Assembly: GCF_947495995.1 (NCBI RefSeq) | Contig: NZ_CANMAX010000003.1 | Coordinates: 62,001-126,000 of the forward strand | DNA: 64,000 nucleotides | Reading direction: 5' to 3' | From: an uncultured Tenacibaculum sp. | GTDB lineage: Bacteria > Bacteroidota > Bacteroidia > Flavobacteriales > Flavobacteriaceae | In this document: piece by piece, positions 26,644 through 33,757 of the stretch | Numbering within the stretch: position 1 is the first letter of the stretch | Layout of the letters: the number at the start of each line of letters is the position of its first letter | Notes under the pieces: generated by a model | The model's input: only the letters and a program-made list of their open reading frames with translations | The model's database searches: none | Told to the model about the DNA's origin: nothing | Program-made: the position numbers and the translations under genes

Positions 26644-26838
26644 TTAGTAAGCTTGAACACAACAATTTCTGAAACAGAAAGTTGGGCCGTTAGGTATAAT
26701 TGTGTTTACACATTGGTTACAAGAGCTAACTGGGTATTGTGCAAATCCAGAACAAGTAGATCCAAAACCTCCACCGTTAATATTTTGTTGTGCTTTTCTA
26801 TCTAAAGCTTTTCCTATGTTTAAAATTGATTTTTTCAT
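26644..26838 (-). CDS. Precursor peptide, 6-Cys core
   Basis: 64 residues. The leader (MKKSILNIGKALDR...) ends NGGG; the core (about 41 residues) has six cysteines (STCSG, SSCNQC, TFCFRNCC). The central CNQC recalls the CxxC of scaffolds A and B. Confidence 0.87.
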   Translation of the reverse strand: MKKSILNIGKALDRKAQQNINGGGFGSTCSGFAQYPVSSCNQCVNTIIPNGPTFCFRNCCVQAY

Positions 26839-26868
26839 GTTTTTTTAATTAAAATAATTGATGTTGTC

Positions 26869-27120
26869 CTAGCACAAAGGATGTGTAGGGTTTAGTAAGC
26901 AAAAAGAAGTTAAATCTATTGGAGGTCCAATCGGTGAAGGACCAATAGGATTTTCAATTTCAATTTCTCTACAATCGAAGTTTCCACATATTGGATGACT
27001 CCATCTACCAGTACTGTAATTACATGTACAAGCTGGTAATTGTATATCGCTACTACCTTTTATATTAATTTGTTCTTGTTTATTAAGAACTTTACCTAAA
27101 TCTATAATTGATTTTTTCAT
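26869..27120 (-). CDS. Precursor peptide, 6-Cys core with proline-rich tail
   Basis: 83 residues. The leader (MKKSIIDLGKVLNK...) ends KGS. The core has six cysteines (ACTCNY, PICGNFDC, SFC and a C-terminal LC) and a Pro/Gly/Ile-rich stretch (NPIGPSPIGPP). One of the longest cores. Confidence 0.86.
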   Translation of the reverse strand: MKKSIIDLGKVLNKQEQINIKGSSDIQLPACTCNYSTGRWSHPICGNFDCREIEIENPIGPSPIGPPIDLTSFCLLNPTHPLC

Positions 27121-27129
27121 TCTATCTGA

Positions 27130-27318
27130 TTAACAGTTTCCGATACAGATGTTAAATACACAAGTGTAACAAATTACAGAGCCTACTGGGCAACCTGTAT
27201 TTTCACAACTTGGACAATCTGAATCAACGTTACAAGAGCTTATACCAACCCCACCACTTATTTTTTTCTGCTGAGATTTGTTTATTGCTTTTCCTAGATT
27301 TAAAATTGATTTTCTCAT
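27130..27318 (-). CDS. Precursor peptide, 8-Cys core
   Basis: 62 residues. The leader (MRKSILNLGKAINK...) ends SGG. The 39-residue core has eight cysteines, about one residue in five (SSCNVDSDCPSC, TGCPVG, VICYTC, NICIGNC). It is the most cysteine-dense member and a likely compact knotted fold. Confidence 0.87.
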   Translation of the reverse strand: MRKSILNLGKAINKSQQKKISGGVGISSCNVDSDCPSCENTGCPVGSVICYTCVFNICIGNC

Positions 27319-27330
27319 GATTTGGATATT

Positions 27331-27564
27331 TTAGAATCCTCCTGAGAATCCTCCTCCGTCTTCACAGCTAACATGAGTAAATAAACCACATTCTCTAGCG
27401 TTTACATAGTCATCAATACGACCGCATGGTTGACATCCTGGAAGAGGTCCAAAACAAAGATTGTATTGACGATAATATGCACATTGGAAAGGTTCTCCAC
27501 CTGTAACCTTTTTTTGTTCAGCTTTGTTTAAAGCTTTACCTACATTTAAGATTGATTTTTTCAT
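27331..27564 (-). CDS. Precursor peptide, 6-Cys scaffold B
   Basis: The start is the leader ATG at 27564 (MKKSILNVGKALNK...), not the upstream ATG, which falls inside the pseudoknot leader. 77 residues; the core has C-x8-C-x6-C-x2-C-x11-C-x7-C and a Gly-rich tail. Same scaffold as 22903-23109, although the two lie 4.4 kb apart. First gene of the block before hlyD. Confidence 0.87.
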   Translation of the reverse strand: MKKSILNVGKALNKAEQKKVTGGEPFQCAYYRQYNLCFGPLPGCQPCGRIDDYVNARECGLFTHVSCEDGGGFSGGF

Positions 27565-27587
27565 AATTATATAGATTTTAAAAAAAT

Positions 27588-27647
27588 AAATCCCTGAACA
27601 TTTAAAGACACTCAAGGTTTGTGTCTATCTTCGCGATAATATTGTTA
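27588..27647 (-). promoter_or_regulatory. Conserved pseudoknot-like leader element, copy 4
   Basis: GACAC (27625-27621) pairs with GTGTC (27611-27607); the loop CCTTGA pairs with TCAGGG with one wobble (forward CCCTGA, 27592-27597). It sits between the exporter stop and the next precursor, ending 27 nt before the ATG. Confidence 0.6.
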
Positions 27648-27652
27648 TATGT

Positions 27653-29839
27653 TTAGTTCCCTAGTTCAAGTTGATTCTTAACTAGGTGATAATAACTTCC
27701 TTTTAATTTAATAAGTTCTTCATGATTTCCTTGCTCTACAACTTTACCTTGATCTAGAACAACAATTTGATGAGCATTTTTTACTGTACTTAAACGGTGT
27801 GCGATTACAACCGCAGTTTTATCAGCAAAAAAGTTATTTAAATTCTCCATGATTACTTTTTCATTATTTGCATCTAAAGCAGATGTTGCTTCATCAAAAA
27901 ATAAGAATTTCGGGTCTTTATATACAGATCTAGCAATTAACATACGTTGCTTTTGTCCTGTACTTAAACCATTTCCTTCGCTACCAATTTTAGTGTTGTA
28001 TCCTAAAGGTAATGCTTCGATGTAATCAGAAATATTGGCAACATTAATAGCATGACTTAATTTTTCTTTATCTACATAATCTTCTCCAACGGCAATGTTT
28101 TTAGCAATACTGTCATTAAAAATATAACCTTCTTGCATTACCACACCACAATTCCTTCTCCATTCTTTTTGTGAAATATTTTTTAAGTTGAAATTACCTA
28201 CCATAATTTCTCCTTTTTCTATTTGATAGAAACCAAGTAAAAGTTTCATTAAAGTAGTTTTACCACTACCACTTACTCCAACAATTGCTGTGGTTTTATT
28301 TGCTGGAATTTCTAACGATAAGTCTTTGATAACAGGTTCTAATCCTCCGGTATATCTAAACGAAACATTTTTTAGTTGTATAGCTTTGTTTACCGGGATA
28401 TTTACAACTTTTTCGTCGCCAGGTTTTTCTTCATCCTCCATGTTGTGAATTTCACCTAAACGATCTAAAGATATTTGAGCATCTTGAACGTCTCTCATGA
28501 AATTGATCAGTTGCATAATCGGACCATTTAATTGTCCAACAATGTAACTAATGGCCATCATCATACCTAAAGTGATATCTCCATCAATAACAAGCTTAGC
28601 AGATAAAATAGTAATGAACATGTTTTTAAGCTCATTGATAAAATTAGAACCTACACTTTGTGTTTGTTCTAAAGCTAAGCTCTTTGTAGCAACTTTAAAT
28701 AATCGTGCTTGAACATATTCCCAGTTCCATCGCATGCGACGCTCAGCATTATGCAATTTAATTTCTTGCATTCCATTAATAAGCTCAATAACCTTACTTT
28801 GTTCTTGACTTACCTCTGAGAATCTTTTATAATCGAGTTCTTTTCTTTTCTTGAAGAAGAATAGTACCCAAGTAAAGTAAAGTACACTTCCTAATACGAA
28901 AACACCAAAGATCTGTAAGCTGTAAAAACCTAAAACGAAACTGAATATAATTAAGTTTATAAATGAGAATAGAACAGTTAAAGACGATGTCGTTAAAATT
29001 CTCTCGATTCTTTTATGATCGTTAATTCTTTGTAATAAATCTCCTGTCATTCTTACATCGAAGTAAGAAATAGGAAGTTTCATTAATTTAATAAAGAAAT
29101 CAGAGATTAATGAGATGTTTATTCTCGTACTTAAGTGAAGTAAAATCCAGCTTCTAATAATTTCAAGAGATGCTTTTCCGAAGAAAAGAAACAATTGAGC
29201 AAATAGAATAAGATATACGAAATTTAAATCCTGATTCTTAATACCAACATCAACTACACTTTGCGTTAAAAAAGGTAATATCAGTTGCAGTAAACTTCCA
29301 GCTAATAATCCAATAATTAACTGTGCAATGAATTTTTTGTATTTGATTAGATATCTAAAGATGAAAGAAAACCCAAACTTTTCATCTTCTTCAAATTCTT
29401 GAGAGTAAAATGCAGCAGTAGGTTCTACTAGTAAAGCAATACCTTCTTCTGTGTTTTCATCAGCATTGTTTCCAATCCAATGCTTTATAAATTCTTCTTT
29501 GGTTAGTGTAATTAAACCGTGAGCTGGATCTGAAATATAAACACTGTTCTTTTTGATTTTATAAAGAACTACGTAGTGGTTTTTGTTCCAGTGTACAATA
29601 CAAGGTAACGGAGCTTCTTTTAATTTTTCAAAAGCTAATTTGATACCAAGAGATTTGAATCCCATAGATTCAACAGCATCACTTAAACCAAGTAAACTAC
29701 TTCCTTCTCGTGTTGTTTCACTTAATTCTCTTAGCTGTTGCGTGTTTATAGTTTTACCATAATGTTTAGCTATAATTTTTATACAAGTAGGTCCGCAATC
29801 CTTTGCTTCAGTTTGTTTATAATGTGGAAATTTTCTCAA
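27653..29839 (-). CDS. Peptidase-containing ABC exporter (C39 PCAT)
   Basis: A 728-residue transporter that cleaves double-glycine leaders and exports the cores. The N-terminal C39 cysteine peptidase has Cys15 (KDCGPTC), His88 (NKNHYVVLY) and Asp104 (SDPAHG), all intact. A six-helix ABC membrane domain covers about residues 165-450. The ATPase (490-728) has Walker A (GVSGSGKTT, 521-529), LSTGQ (625-629), Walker B (FLFFDE, 645-650) and His681. The start codon is TTG at 29839, chosen because it gives the canonical RKFPHYKQTEAKDCGPTC start and no ATG fits. Two precursors precede it and five follow. Confidence 0.95.
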   Translation of the reverse strand: MRKFPHYKQTEAKDCGPTCIKIIAKHYGKTINTQQLRELSETTREGSSLLGLSDAVESMGFKSLGIKLAFEKLKEAPLPCIVHWNKNHYVVLYKIKKNSVYISDPAHGLITLTKEEFIKHWIGNNADENTEEGIALLVEPTAAFYSQEFEEDEKFGFSFIFRYLIKYKKFIAQLIIGLLAGSLLQLILPFLTQSVVDVGIKNQDLNFVYLILFAQLFLFFGKASLEIIRSWILLHLSTRINISLISDFFIKLMKLPISYFDVRMTGDLLQRINDHKRIERILTTSSLTVLFSFINLIIFSFVLGFYSLQIFGVFVLGSVLYFTWVLFFFKKRKELDYKRFSEVSQEQSKVIELINGMQEIKLHNAERRMRWNWEYVQARLFKVATKSLALEQTQSVGSNFINELKNMFITILSAKLVIDGDITLGMMMAISYIVGQLNGPIMQLINFMRDVQDAQISLDRLGEIHNMEDEEKPGDEKVVNIPVNKAIQLKNVSFRYTGGLEPVIKDLSLEIPANKTTAIVGVSGSGKTTLMKLLLGFYQIEKGEIMVGNFNLKNISQKEWRRNCGVVMQEGYIFNDSIAKNIAVGEDYVDKEKLSHAINVANISDYIEALPLGYNTKIGSEGNGLSTGQKQRMLIARSVYKDPKFLFFDEATSALDANNEKVIMENLNNFFADKTAVVIAHRLSTVKNAHQIVVLDQGKVVEQGNHEELIKLKGSYYHLVKNQLELGN

Positions 29840-29855
29840 GTAATTTATTTAAAAT

Positions 29856-29880
29856 ACTGGAGAACATAAAGCTCTCCAGT
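29856..29880 (-). terminator. Hairpin between precursors and the ABC exporter
   Basis: ACTGGAGA (29856-29863) pairs with TCTCCAGT (29873-29880). It ends 17 nt before the exporter's TTG start, a similar arrangement to the hlyD hairpin. The T-tract (TATTTTAAAT) is weak, so partial attenuation is more likely than full termination. Confidence 0.5.
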
Positions 29881-29923
29881 TTGGTTGATTAATACAATAT
29901 CTAATTTTAAAAAATGAAATATT

Positions 29924-30193
29924 CTAAGCCATTGGACCGTCTATTGGTCCGTCTCCTCCGCCGTTTGATGGACGACAAACAGGATGATTATATACGAAAT
30001 AAGGAAGTTCTAGATAGCAACTTTGTGATTGTCCTCCGTCTAAACTTGCTCTACCAGATCCAATCATTAAGGTACATGAATATTTACACCATGTTCCAGA
30101 TCCAGTTCTTCTGTGAAAAAAAAGTCCCCCTTTAACTTCTTTTAATTGTTTTTTGTTTAAAGCTTTTCCTAAGTTTAAAATGTGTTTCTTCAT
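29924..30193 (-). CDS. Precursor peptide, 4-Cys core with Gly-rich tail
   Basis: The start is the leader ATG at 30193 (MKKHILNLGKALNK...), not the upstream ATG at 30244, which overlaps the previous gene. 89 residues, the longest precursor. The 66-residue core has four cysteines (GTWCKYSC, QSCYLEL, HPVCRPS) and ends in a Gly/Pro/Asp-rich tail. Confidence 0.86.
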   Translation of the reverse strand: MKKHILNLGKALNKKQLKEVKGGLFFHRRTGSGTWCKYSCTLMIGSGRASLDGGQSQSCYLELPYFVYNHPVCRPSNGGGDGPIDGPMA

Positions 30194-30218
30194 AATTAAA
30201 AAATAAAAGGTTATTGGT

Positions 30219-30473
30219 TTAGATACAACATGTATCAAATTCATCTACACAGAAGTGAGTTGGTAATGTACATCCAATTCCACCACCGTTTCCGCCGCCA
30301 TTTCCTCCTCCATTATCAGAGTTGTCTTCGTAACATAAGTGGTTATCACAATAACTTCCTTGAGGGCATTCTCCATTAGCATCACAAAATGCTATGAATC
30401 TTCTGCCTCCATTAATTTCTTTTAATTTTTGCTTGTCTAAAGCCTTTCCTAAGTTTAAAATTAATTTTTTCAT
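30219..30473 (-). CDS. Precursor peptide, 8-Cys core with GGGN linker
   Basis: 84 residues. The leader (MKKLILNLGKALDK...) ends NGG. The core has two four-cysteine modules (AFCDANGEC, SYCDNHLC and GCTLPTHFC, DTCCI) joined by a flexible NGGGNGGGNGGG linker, so two small disulfide domains are likely. First precursor of the whole array. Confidence 0.87.
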   Translation of the reverse strand: MKKLILNLGKALDKQKLKEINGGRRFIAFCDANGECPQGSYCDNHLCYEDNSDNGGGNGGGNGGGIGCTLPTHFCVDEFDTCCI

Positions 30474-30504
30474 AATAATTAAAATTTTAAAACTACATTT
30501 GTGG

Positions 30505-30561
30505 CGAACATTTTAAGACACTCACCGAGTGTGTCTATTCTTCGCGAGAGAATATTGTTCA
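30505..30561 (-). promoter_or_regulatory. Conserved pseudoknot-like leader element, copy 5
   Basis: GACAC pairs with GTGTC as in copies 1 and 4. In the loop-to-tail helix, GGTGA now pairs with TCGCC (forward 30503-30507), two compensated base pairs relative to CCTTGA/TCAAGG. The element follows the oxidase terminator directly and ends 29 nt before the first precursor. Confidence 0.6.
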
Positions 30562-30592
30562 AAAAAGCAAAGTCGTGAAAACGACTTTGCTT
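30561..30592 (-). terminator. Terminator after the VKOR-thioredoxin gene
   Basis: GCAAAGTCGT (30567-30576) and ACGACTTTGC (30581-30590) form a perfect 10-bp stem. On the minus strand T6 follows. The oxidase is therefore largely transcribed separately from the precursors. Confidence 0.88.
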
Positions 30593-30597
30593 ATATT

Positions 30598-32208
30598 TTA
30601 TAGTTCTGTATGTTGTGGGATGTTACTACAACTTTCTTCTAAATCTTCAATAAAGAAAATTAAGTCAGGTCTGTTGTACTCTTTCGGATAAGATTTACCG
30701 TTAATAAGAATTTCTGGAGTAAAGTTTATTCCATTAGCAACGCACCAATCTTTCTCAGATTTTAAAACTTCAATTGGATTCGTAGTGTGGTCGTTTTTGT
30801 TCCATTTTTCTAGCCATTTTTCGTGATTTTTTCCGCTGTATATTTCGTCTAAAGCAATTTTACAATCTTCAATTTGCCCTCTGTTGTATAAGTCTATTAA
30901 AGTAGTTGTTACTTTAACTCCAGGGTTTTCAAGATCATCTATACCAACATTAAATCGAATAACGATTTTAACAAGGTCGTTGTATTTTTTTAATATTTCA
31001 TCTACGATTTCATGCACTCCTTTACAGTGTCCGCAAAAAGGATTTGTTACCGTAATGATTTCAAGAGCAGCATCTTTGTTTCCAAAAATAATTTCATTCG
31101 GAGAATCTATTGCAGTATTTAAACTTGGTGATTTTACAAGTAAGCTGTTAAATAAGTTGAAATTTCGTTTAAACTTTACAAAATCTATTTTCTCTTTTTG
31201 TAATTCACTCAATTCTTTAGCTCTAGGTTTAGTAAAACTCCATGCTAAATATGTAGCAACAAAAGAAAGTACTGTTACGGCGATTGTTGTAACATCTATA
31301 CTATTGAATAAAGTAACAGGATTGTTACCAATAAAAGCTAACGAAGCTTGTAGCCATAAAACTCCAACAATTGTTAAACATAATAAACACCAAGATTTAA
31401 CAACTTTGTATTGGTAGTAAATTGAGTATACCGTGATTGGTAATGAAGCTAAGCTGATTAAATATAATGTGCTTAGGTTTCCTGATAGGAGAGAAGTTAA
31501 CAAGACACTTGAAAAATAAATGATACTTAAATCACTTAATTTATGTCCTTTAATTATTTCAGCTCCTTTCGAGTTTAATACTGCATCACAATCTTTTTTC
31601 TCATCAGTACCAGAACAAAAAGCATTTCCAATAGCTGTACTTTCACCTAATTCTTGTTTTAAAATACTGTAACTAGTTATAACTCCTAGAATAGAAAGGA
31701 TCGTATAAGCAAAAGAAGTAATACTGGTTTCTCTATTAATAAGTAAAAATATTACAATGGCAGAAGCAATAGCTGCGAGAGCAATACTCTTGACTTTGCT
31801 TTCTTCTTTAGTTGTTGTAATATCATCAGTTTTTTCAACAGCAACAATAATACCTGTAAACTGAGTTAAAAATTCACCTTCAGATAATTTCTTTTCTTTA
31901 TTATCTTCTCCGCTAACTAATGTGTAAATAGCGTTTTTAGGATTTCTTTTAACGGTAACAAGATCGTTTCCTTTGTCTGTTGAAACTTGAGCAATAAAAC
32001 TATCTGGTAGTTGTTGTAGCGTTTGACTGTCAGTTGGAACTTCAGCAGCAATATTTTCAATATTGAAATGATCTAAAACTCCTGTAATTGCGTGTAAACT
32101 TGGATAAGAAGGATGACTTTGAATTTGAAAGGCTAATTCTTTCTTATCATAAACAATTCCGTTATAAGATAGTAACTTTTGTACTATCAGAGATAATGCA
32201 TTTTTCAT
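30598..32208 (-). CDS. C39-like / VKOR / thioredoxin fusion, disulfide-forming oxidase
   Basis: A 536-residue inner-membrane protein. Residues 1-125 resemble a C39-like fold without the catalytic cysteine (SHPSYPSLHAITGVLDHF). About 145-330 form a VKOR membrane domain with loop cysteines Cys198 and Cys207 and the active WCLLC pair (274, 277). From 365 a periplasmic thioredoxin domain carries CGHC (392-395). Such fusions oxidise thiols and pass electrons to quinone; here the obvious substrates are the exported cysteine-rich cores. The frame opens at a TTG (32229), but the ATG at 32208 is the better start. Two inverted repeats lie just upstream. Confidence 0.88.
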   Translation of the reverse strand: MKNALSLIVQKLLSYNGIVYDKKELAFQIQSHPSYPSLHAITGVLDHFNIENIAAEVPTDSQTLQQLPDSFIAQVSTDKGNDLVTVKRNPKNAIYTLVSGEDNKEKKLSEGEFLTQFTGIIVAVEKTDDITTTKEESKVKSIALAAIASAIVIFLLINRETSITSFAYTILSILGVITSYSILKQELGESTAIGNAFCSGTDEKKDCDAVLNSKGAEIIKGHKLSDLSIIYFSSVLLTSLLSGNLSTLYLISLASLPITVYSIYYQYKVVKSWCLLCLTIVGVLWLQASLAFIGNNPVTLFNSIDVTTIAVTVLSFVATYLAWSFTKPRAKELSELQKEKIDFVKFKRNFNLFNSLLVKSPSLNTAIDSPNEIIFGNKDAALEIITVTNPFCGHCKGVHEIVDEILKKYNDLVKIVIRFNVGIDDLENPGVKVTTTLIDLYNRGQIEDCKIALDEIYSGKNHEKWLEKWNKNDHTTNPIEVLKSEKDWCVANGINFTPEILINGKSYPKEYNRPDLIFFIEDLEESCSNIPQHTEL

Positions 32209-32219
32209 AGGGAGGCAAC

Positions 32220-32270
32220 GGTATTTCAACTTAGAAATACCAATTTAATTTATTGGTTGATGCCAATAAA
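32220..32270 (-). promoter_or_regulatory. Two 8-6-8 inverted repeats upstream of the VKOR gene
   Basis: GGTATTTC (32220-32227) with GAAATACC (32234-32241), and TTTATTGG (32249-32256) with CCAATAAA (32263-32270). Each repeat has perfect 8-nt arms and a 6-nt spacer. They could be operators for a dimeric regulator or leader hairpins of the oxidase mRNA. Confidence 0.5.
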
Positions 32271-32458
32271 GTTACAATTTTTTTTAAATAACCAATTTCT
32301 TGTTGTTAAATTTAACATTTTTTTCTTTTTAATAAGATTGTGTTTTTTATCTTGAAAAGGTAATTTAAAAGTTAAAAAATTATTGATTTTCAAAAAAGTA
32401 GAAGGGATTCGTTGAAAATTATTTTACTTATTAAATTAGCAAACGTTAAGAATATTAA

Positions 32459-33214
32459 ATGAAGGGAGAAATTTTAAAAAAGCATATAGAGGAACTTCAC
32501 AACTCTAATGTTATAGATAAAAACGATCTTAACTCGTTTTTAGAAAAGTATAAAGTATTAGGTGATATAGGTATTAATTCAAACTCGTTATTCTATATTT
32601 TGAATTTAAATACAATGAAGTATGAATATGTTAATAATGCTTGTTACAGTTTTACAGGTTATAATACTTCTGATTTCTATGATTTAGGAATGGCTATTTT
32701 ACCTAAAATAATGCTCGAAAAAGATTTTGAATTACTATCAAATGATTTATTTCCTAAAATGAATGAGTTTTCAAAAAACTTAAACGTTACTCAGCAAGGA
32801 AAAATTGTATTTGAAATTTATTATAAGGTAAAGCATAAATCTACAGGAAAGATTGTTCAGCTAGTAGAGTTTAGTTCGTACACGAAGTTTGATGTTAATA
32901 ATGTGCCCATTTTATCTACAGGTTTATGCTATGAATCTAGTCAGGAATTAAATGGAGTAAAAGGAATTGTACGTTTAAATGAAAACGAAAAGCAAACCAC
33001 TTTGTTTGAAGAAAAACTAAGTTACAAAAATGTGAAGTTAACCAAAACTGAAAACATAATTTCTCAATTACTAATTAGTGGTTTGTCAAGAAAAGAAATT
33101 GCATTAAAACAAAATACTTCTCTACATACAGTAAATACACATATAAAGAATATGTATAAAAAACTGAATGTAAATAAGGTCTCTGAACTTATAAAAATTA
33201 TAGGAGAGCGATAG
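32459..33214 (+). CDS. PAS-like / LuxR-type transcription regulator
   Basis: A 251-residue cytosolic regulator. About residues 35-165 look like a PAS-type sensor (NSLFYILNLNTMKYEYVNNA, FTGYNTSDFYDLG). The C-terminus (about 185-250) is a clear LuxR/GerE helix-turn-helix (LTKTENIISQLLISGLSRKE, then LHTVNTHIKNMYKKLNVNKV). It is divergent from the VKOR gene with 250 nt between, making it the best local candidate to control the peptide cluster. No terminator is obvious behind it. Confidence 0.85.
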   Translation: MKGEILKKHIEELHNSNVIDKNDLNSFLEKYKVLGDIGINSNSLFYILNLNTMKYEYVNNACYSFTGYNTSDFYDLGMAILPKIMLEKDFELLSNDLFPKMNEFSKNLNVTQQGKIVFEIYYKVKHKSTGKIVQLVEFSSYTKFDVNNVPILSTGLCYESSQELNGVKGIVRLNENEKQTTLFEEKLSYKNVKLTKTENIISQLLISGLSRKEIALKQNTSLHTVNTHIKNMYKKLNVNKVSELIKIIGER

Positions 33215-33321
33215 TTTTCTGATTGCTAACAGTATAAAAACAAAAATTAATAATTTTAAAGCATTACTTTTTTTATGTCAAATTTATCTTAGATGTTGGG
33301 CGTAAGGCAAATATAAAGGTA

Positions 33322-33373
33322 ATGACCGAATAGTCATTAATATTTTTACTCTAAAAAATGACCTTGCTGTCAT
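33322..33373 (+). promoter_or_regulatory. Paired ATGAC-N6-GTCAT operators of the XRE controller
   Basis: Two palindromes, ATGAC-CGAATA-GTCAT (33322-33337) and ATGAC-CTTGCT-GTCAT (33358-33373), have centres 36 nt apart. The second overlaps the ATG of the controller gene, so binding would repress the gene's own expression. The layout is like that of restriction-modification C-protein boxes. Confidence 0.65.
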
Positions 33374-33593
33374 GGATAATAAAGAAGAAAAGGCTATCCT
33401 AACTTCGTTAGCCAAGAGAGTAAAAGAATTAAGAAATCAAAAAGGAGTAACTCAGGAACAAGCCTATAACGATACAGGAATTCATTTTGGGAGAATAGAG
33501 CAAGGAAAAAGAGACGCATCTTTTATAACATTGAATAAAATTTGTTCTTATTTTGAAGTCAGCTTACATGAATTTTTTAAAAAAGGTTTTTGA
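33372..33593 (+). CDS. XRE-family controller protein
   Basis: A 73-residue helix-turn-helix protein (LAKRVKELRNQKGVTQEQAY, then FGRIEQGKRDASFITLNKI) with size and layout like the C proteins that time restriction-modification gene expression. It stands 164 nt upstream of the methyltransferase on the same strand, and its promoter region holds two identical palindromes. Its direct targets are presumably its own gene and the operon behind it. Confidence 0.85.
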   Translation: MDNKEEKAILTSLAKRVKELRNQKGVTQEQAYNDTGIHFGRIEQGKRDASFITLNKICSYFEVSLHEFFKKGF

Positions 33594-33757
33594 TGTATTA
33601 AACAAAGACCCTCTATTATGCATAGGTATTTTTACCAGTTTTGAGTTGTTTTTTTAACAAACTAATTTAACTAGTAGAGTATTATAGGAAAAATGAAAAT
33701 CTTGTACCGTAGCAATAATATGGTTATATTTCGAGGTTTATAAAGTTATATAGGAGA

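Larger units (their letters stand above)
21303..32208 (-). other. Biosynthetic and export cluster for cysteine-rich leader peptides
   Basis: All 21 intact precursors, the C39 ABC exporter, the HlyD adaptor and the VKOR-thioredoxin oxidase lie on one strand over 10.9 kb. The order in transcription is: oxidase, 2 precursors, exporter, 5 precursors, HlyD, 14 precursors. Together they encode leader-directed export and cleavage plus disulfide formation. A TolC-like outer-membrane partner, immunity genes and ring- or thioether-forming enzymes are not visible in the cluster. Confidence 0.85.

Noticed and set aside
21303..30473. Lanthipeptide, sactipeptide or thiopeptide precursors.
   Set aside because: No LanB, LanC, LanM, radical-SAM or YcaO gene lies in the cluster, and cores are not Ser/Thr-rich next to Cys. 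Disulfide chemistry fits the VKOR-thioredoxin enzyme and the even cysteine counts.
30884..31417. A 177-codon plus-strand open frame.
   Set aside because: It is antisense to the VKOR-thioredoxin gene, whose domains are clear, and matches no protein pattern.
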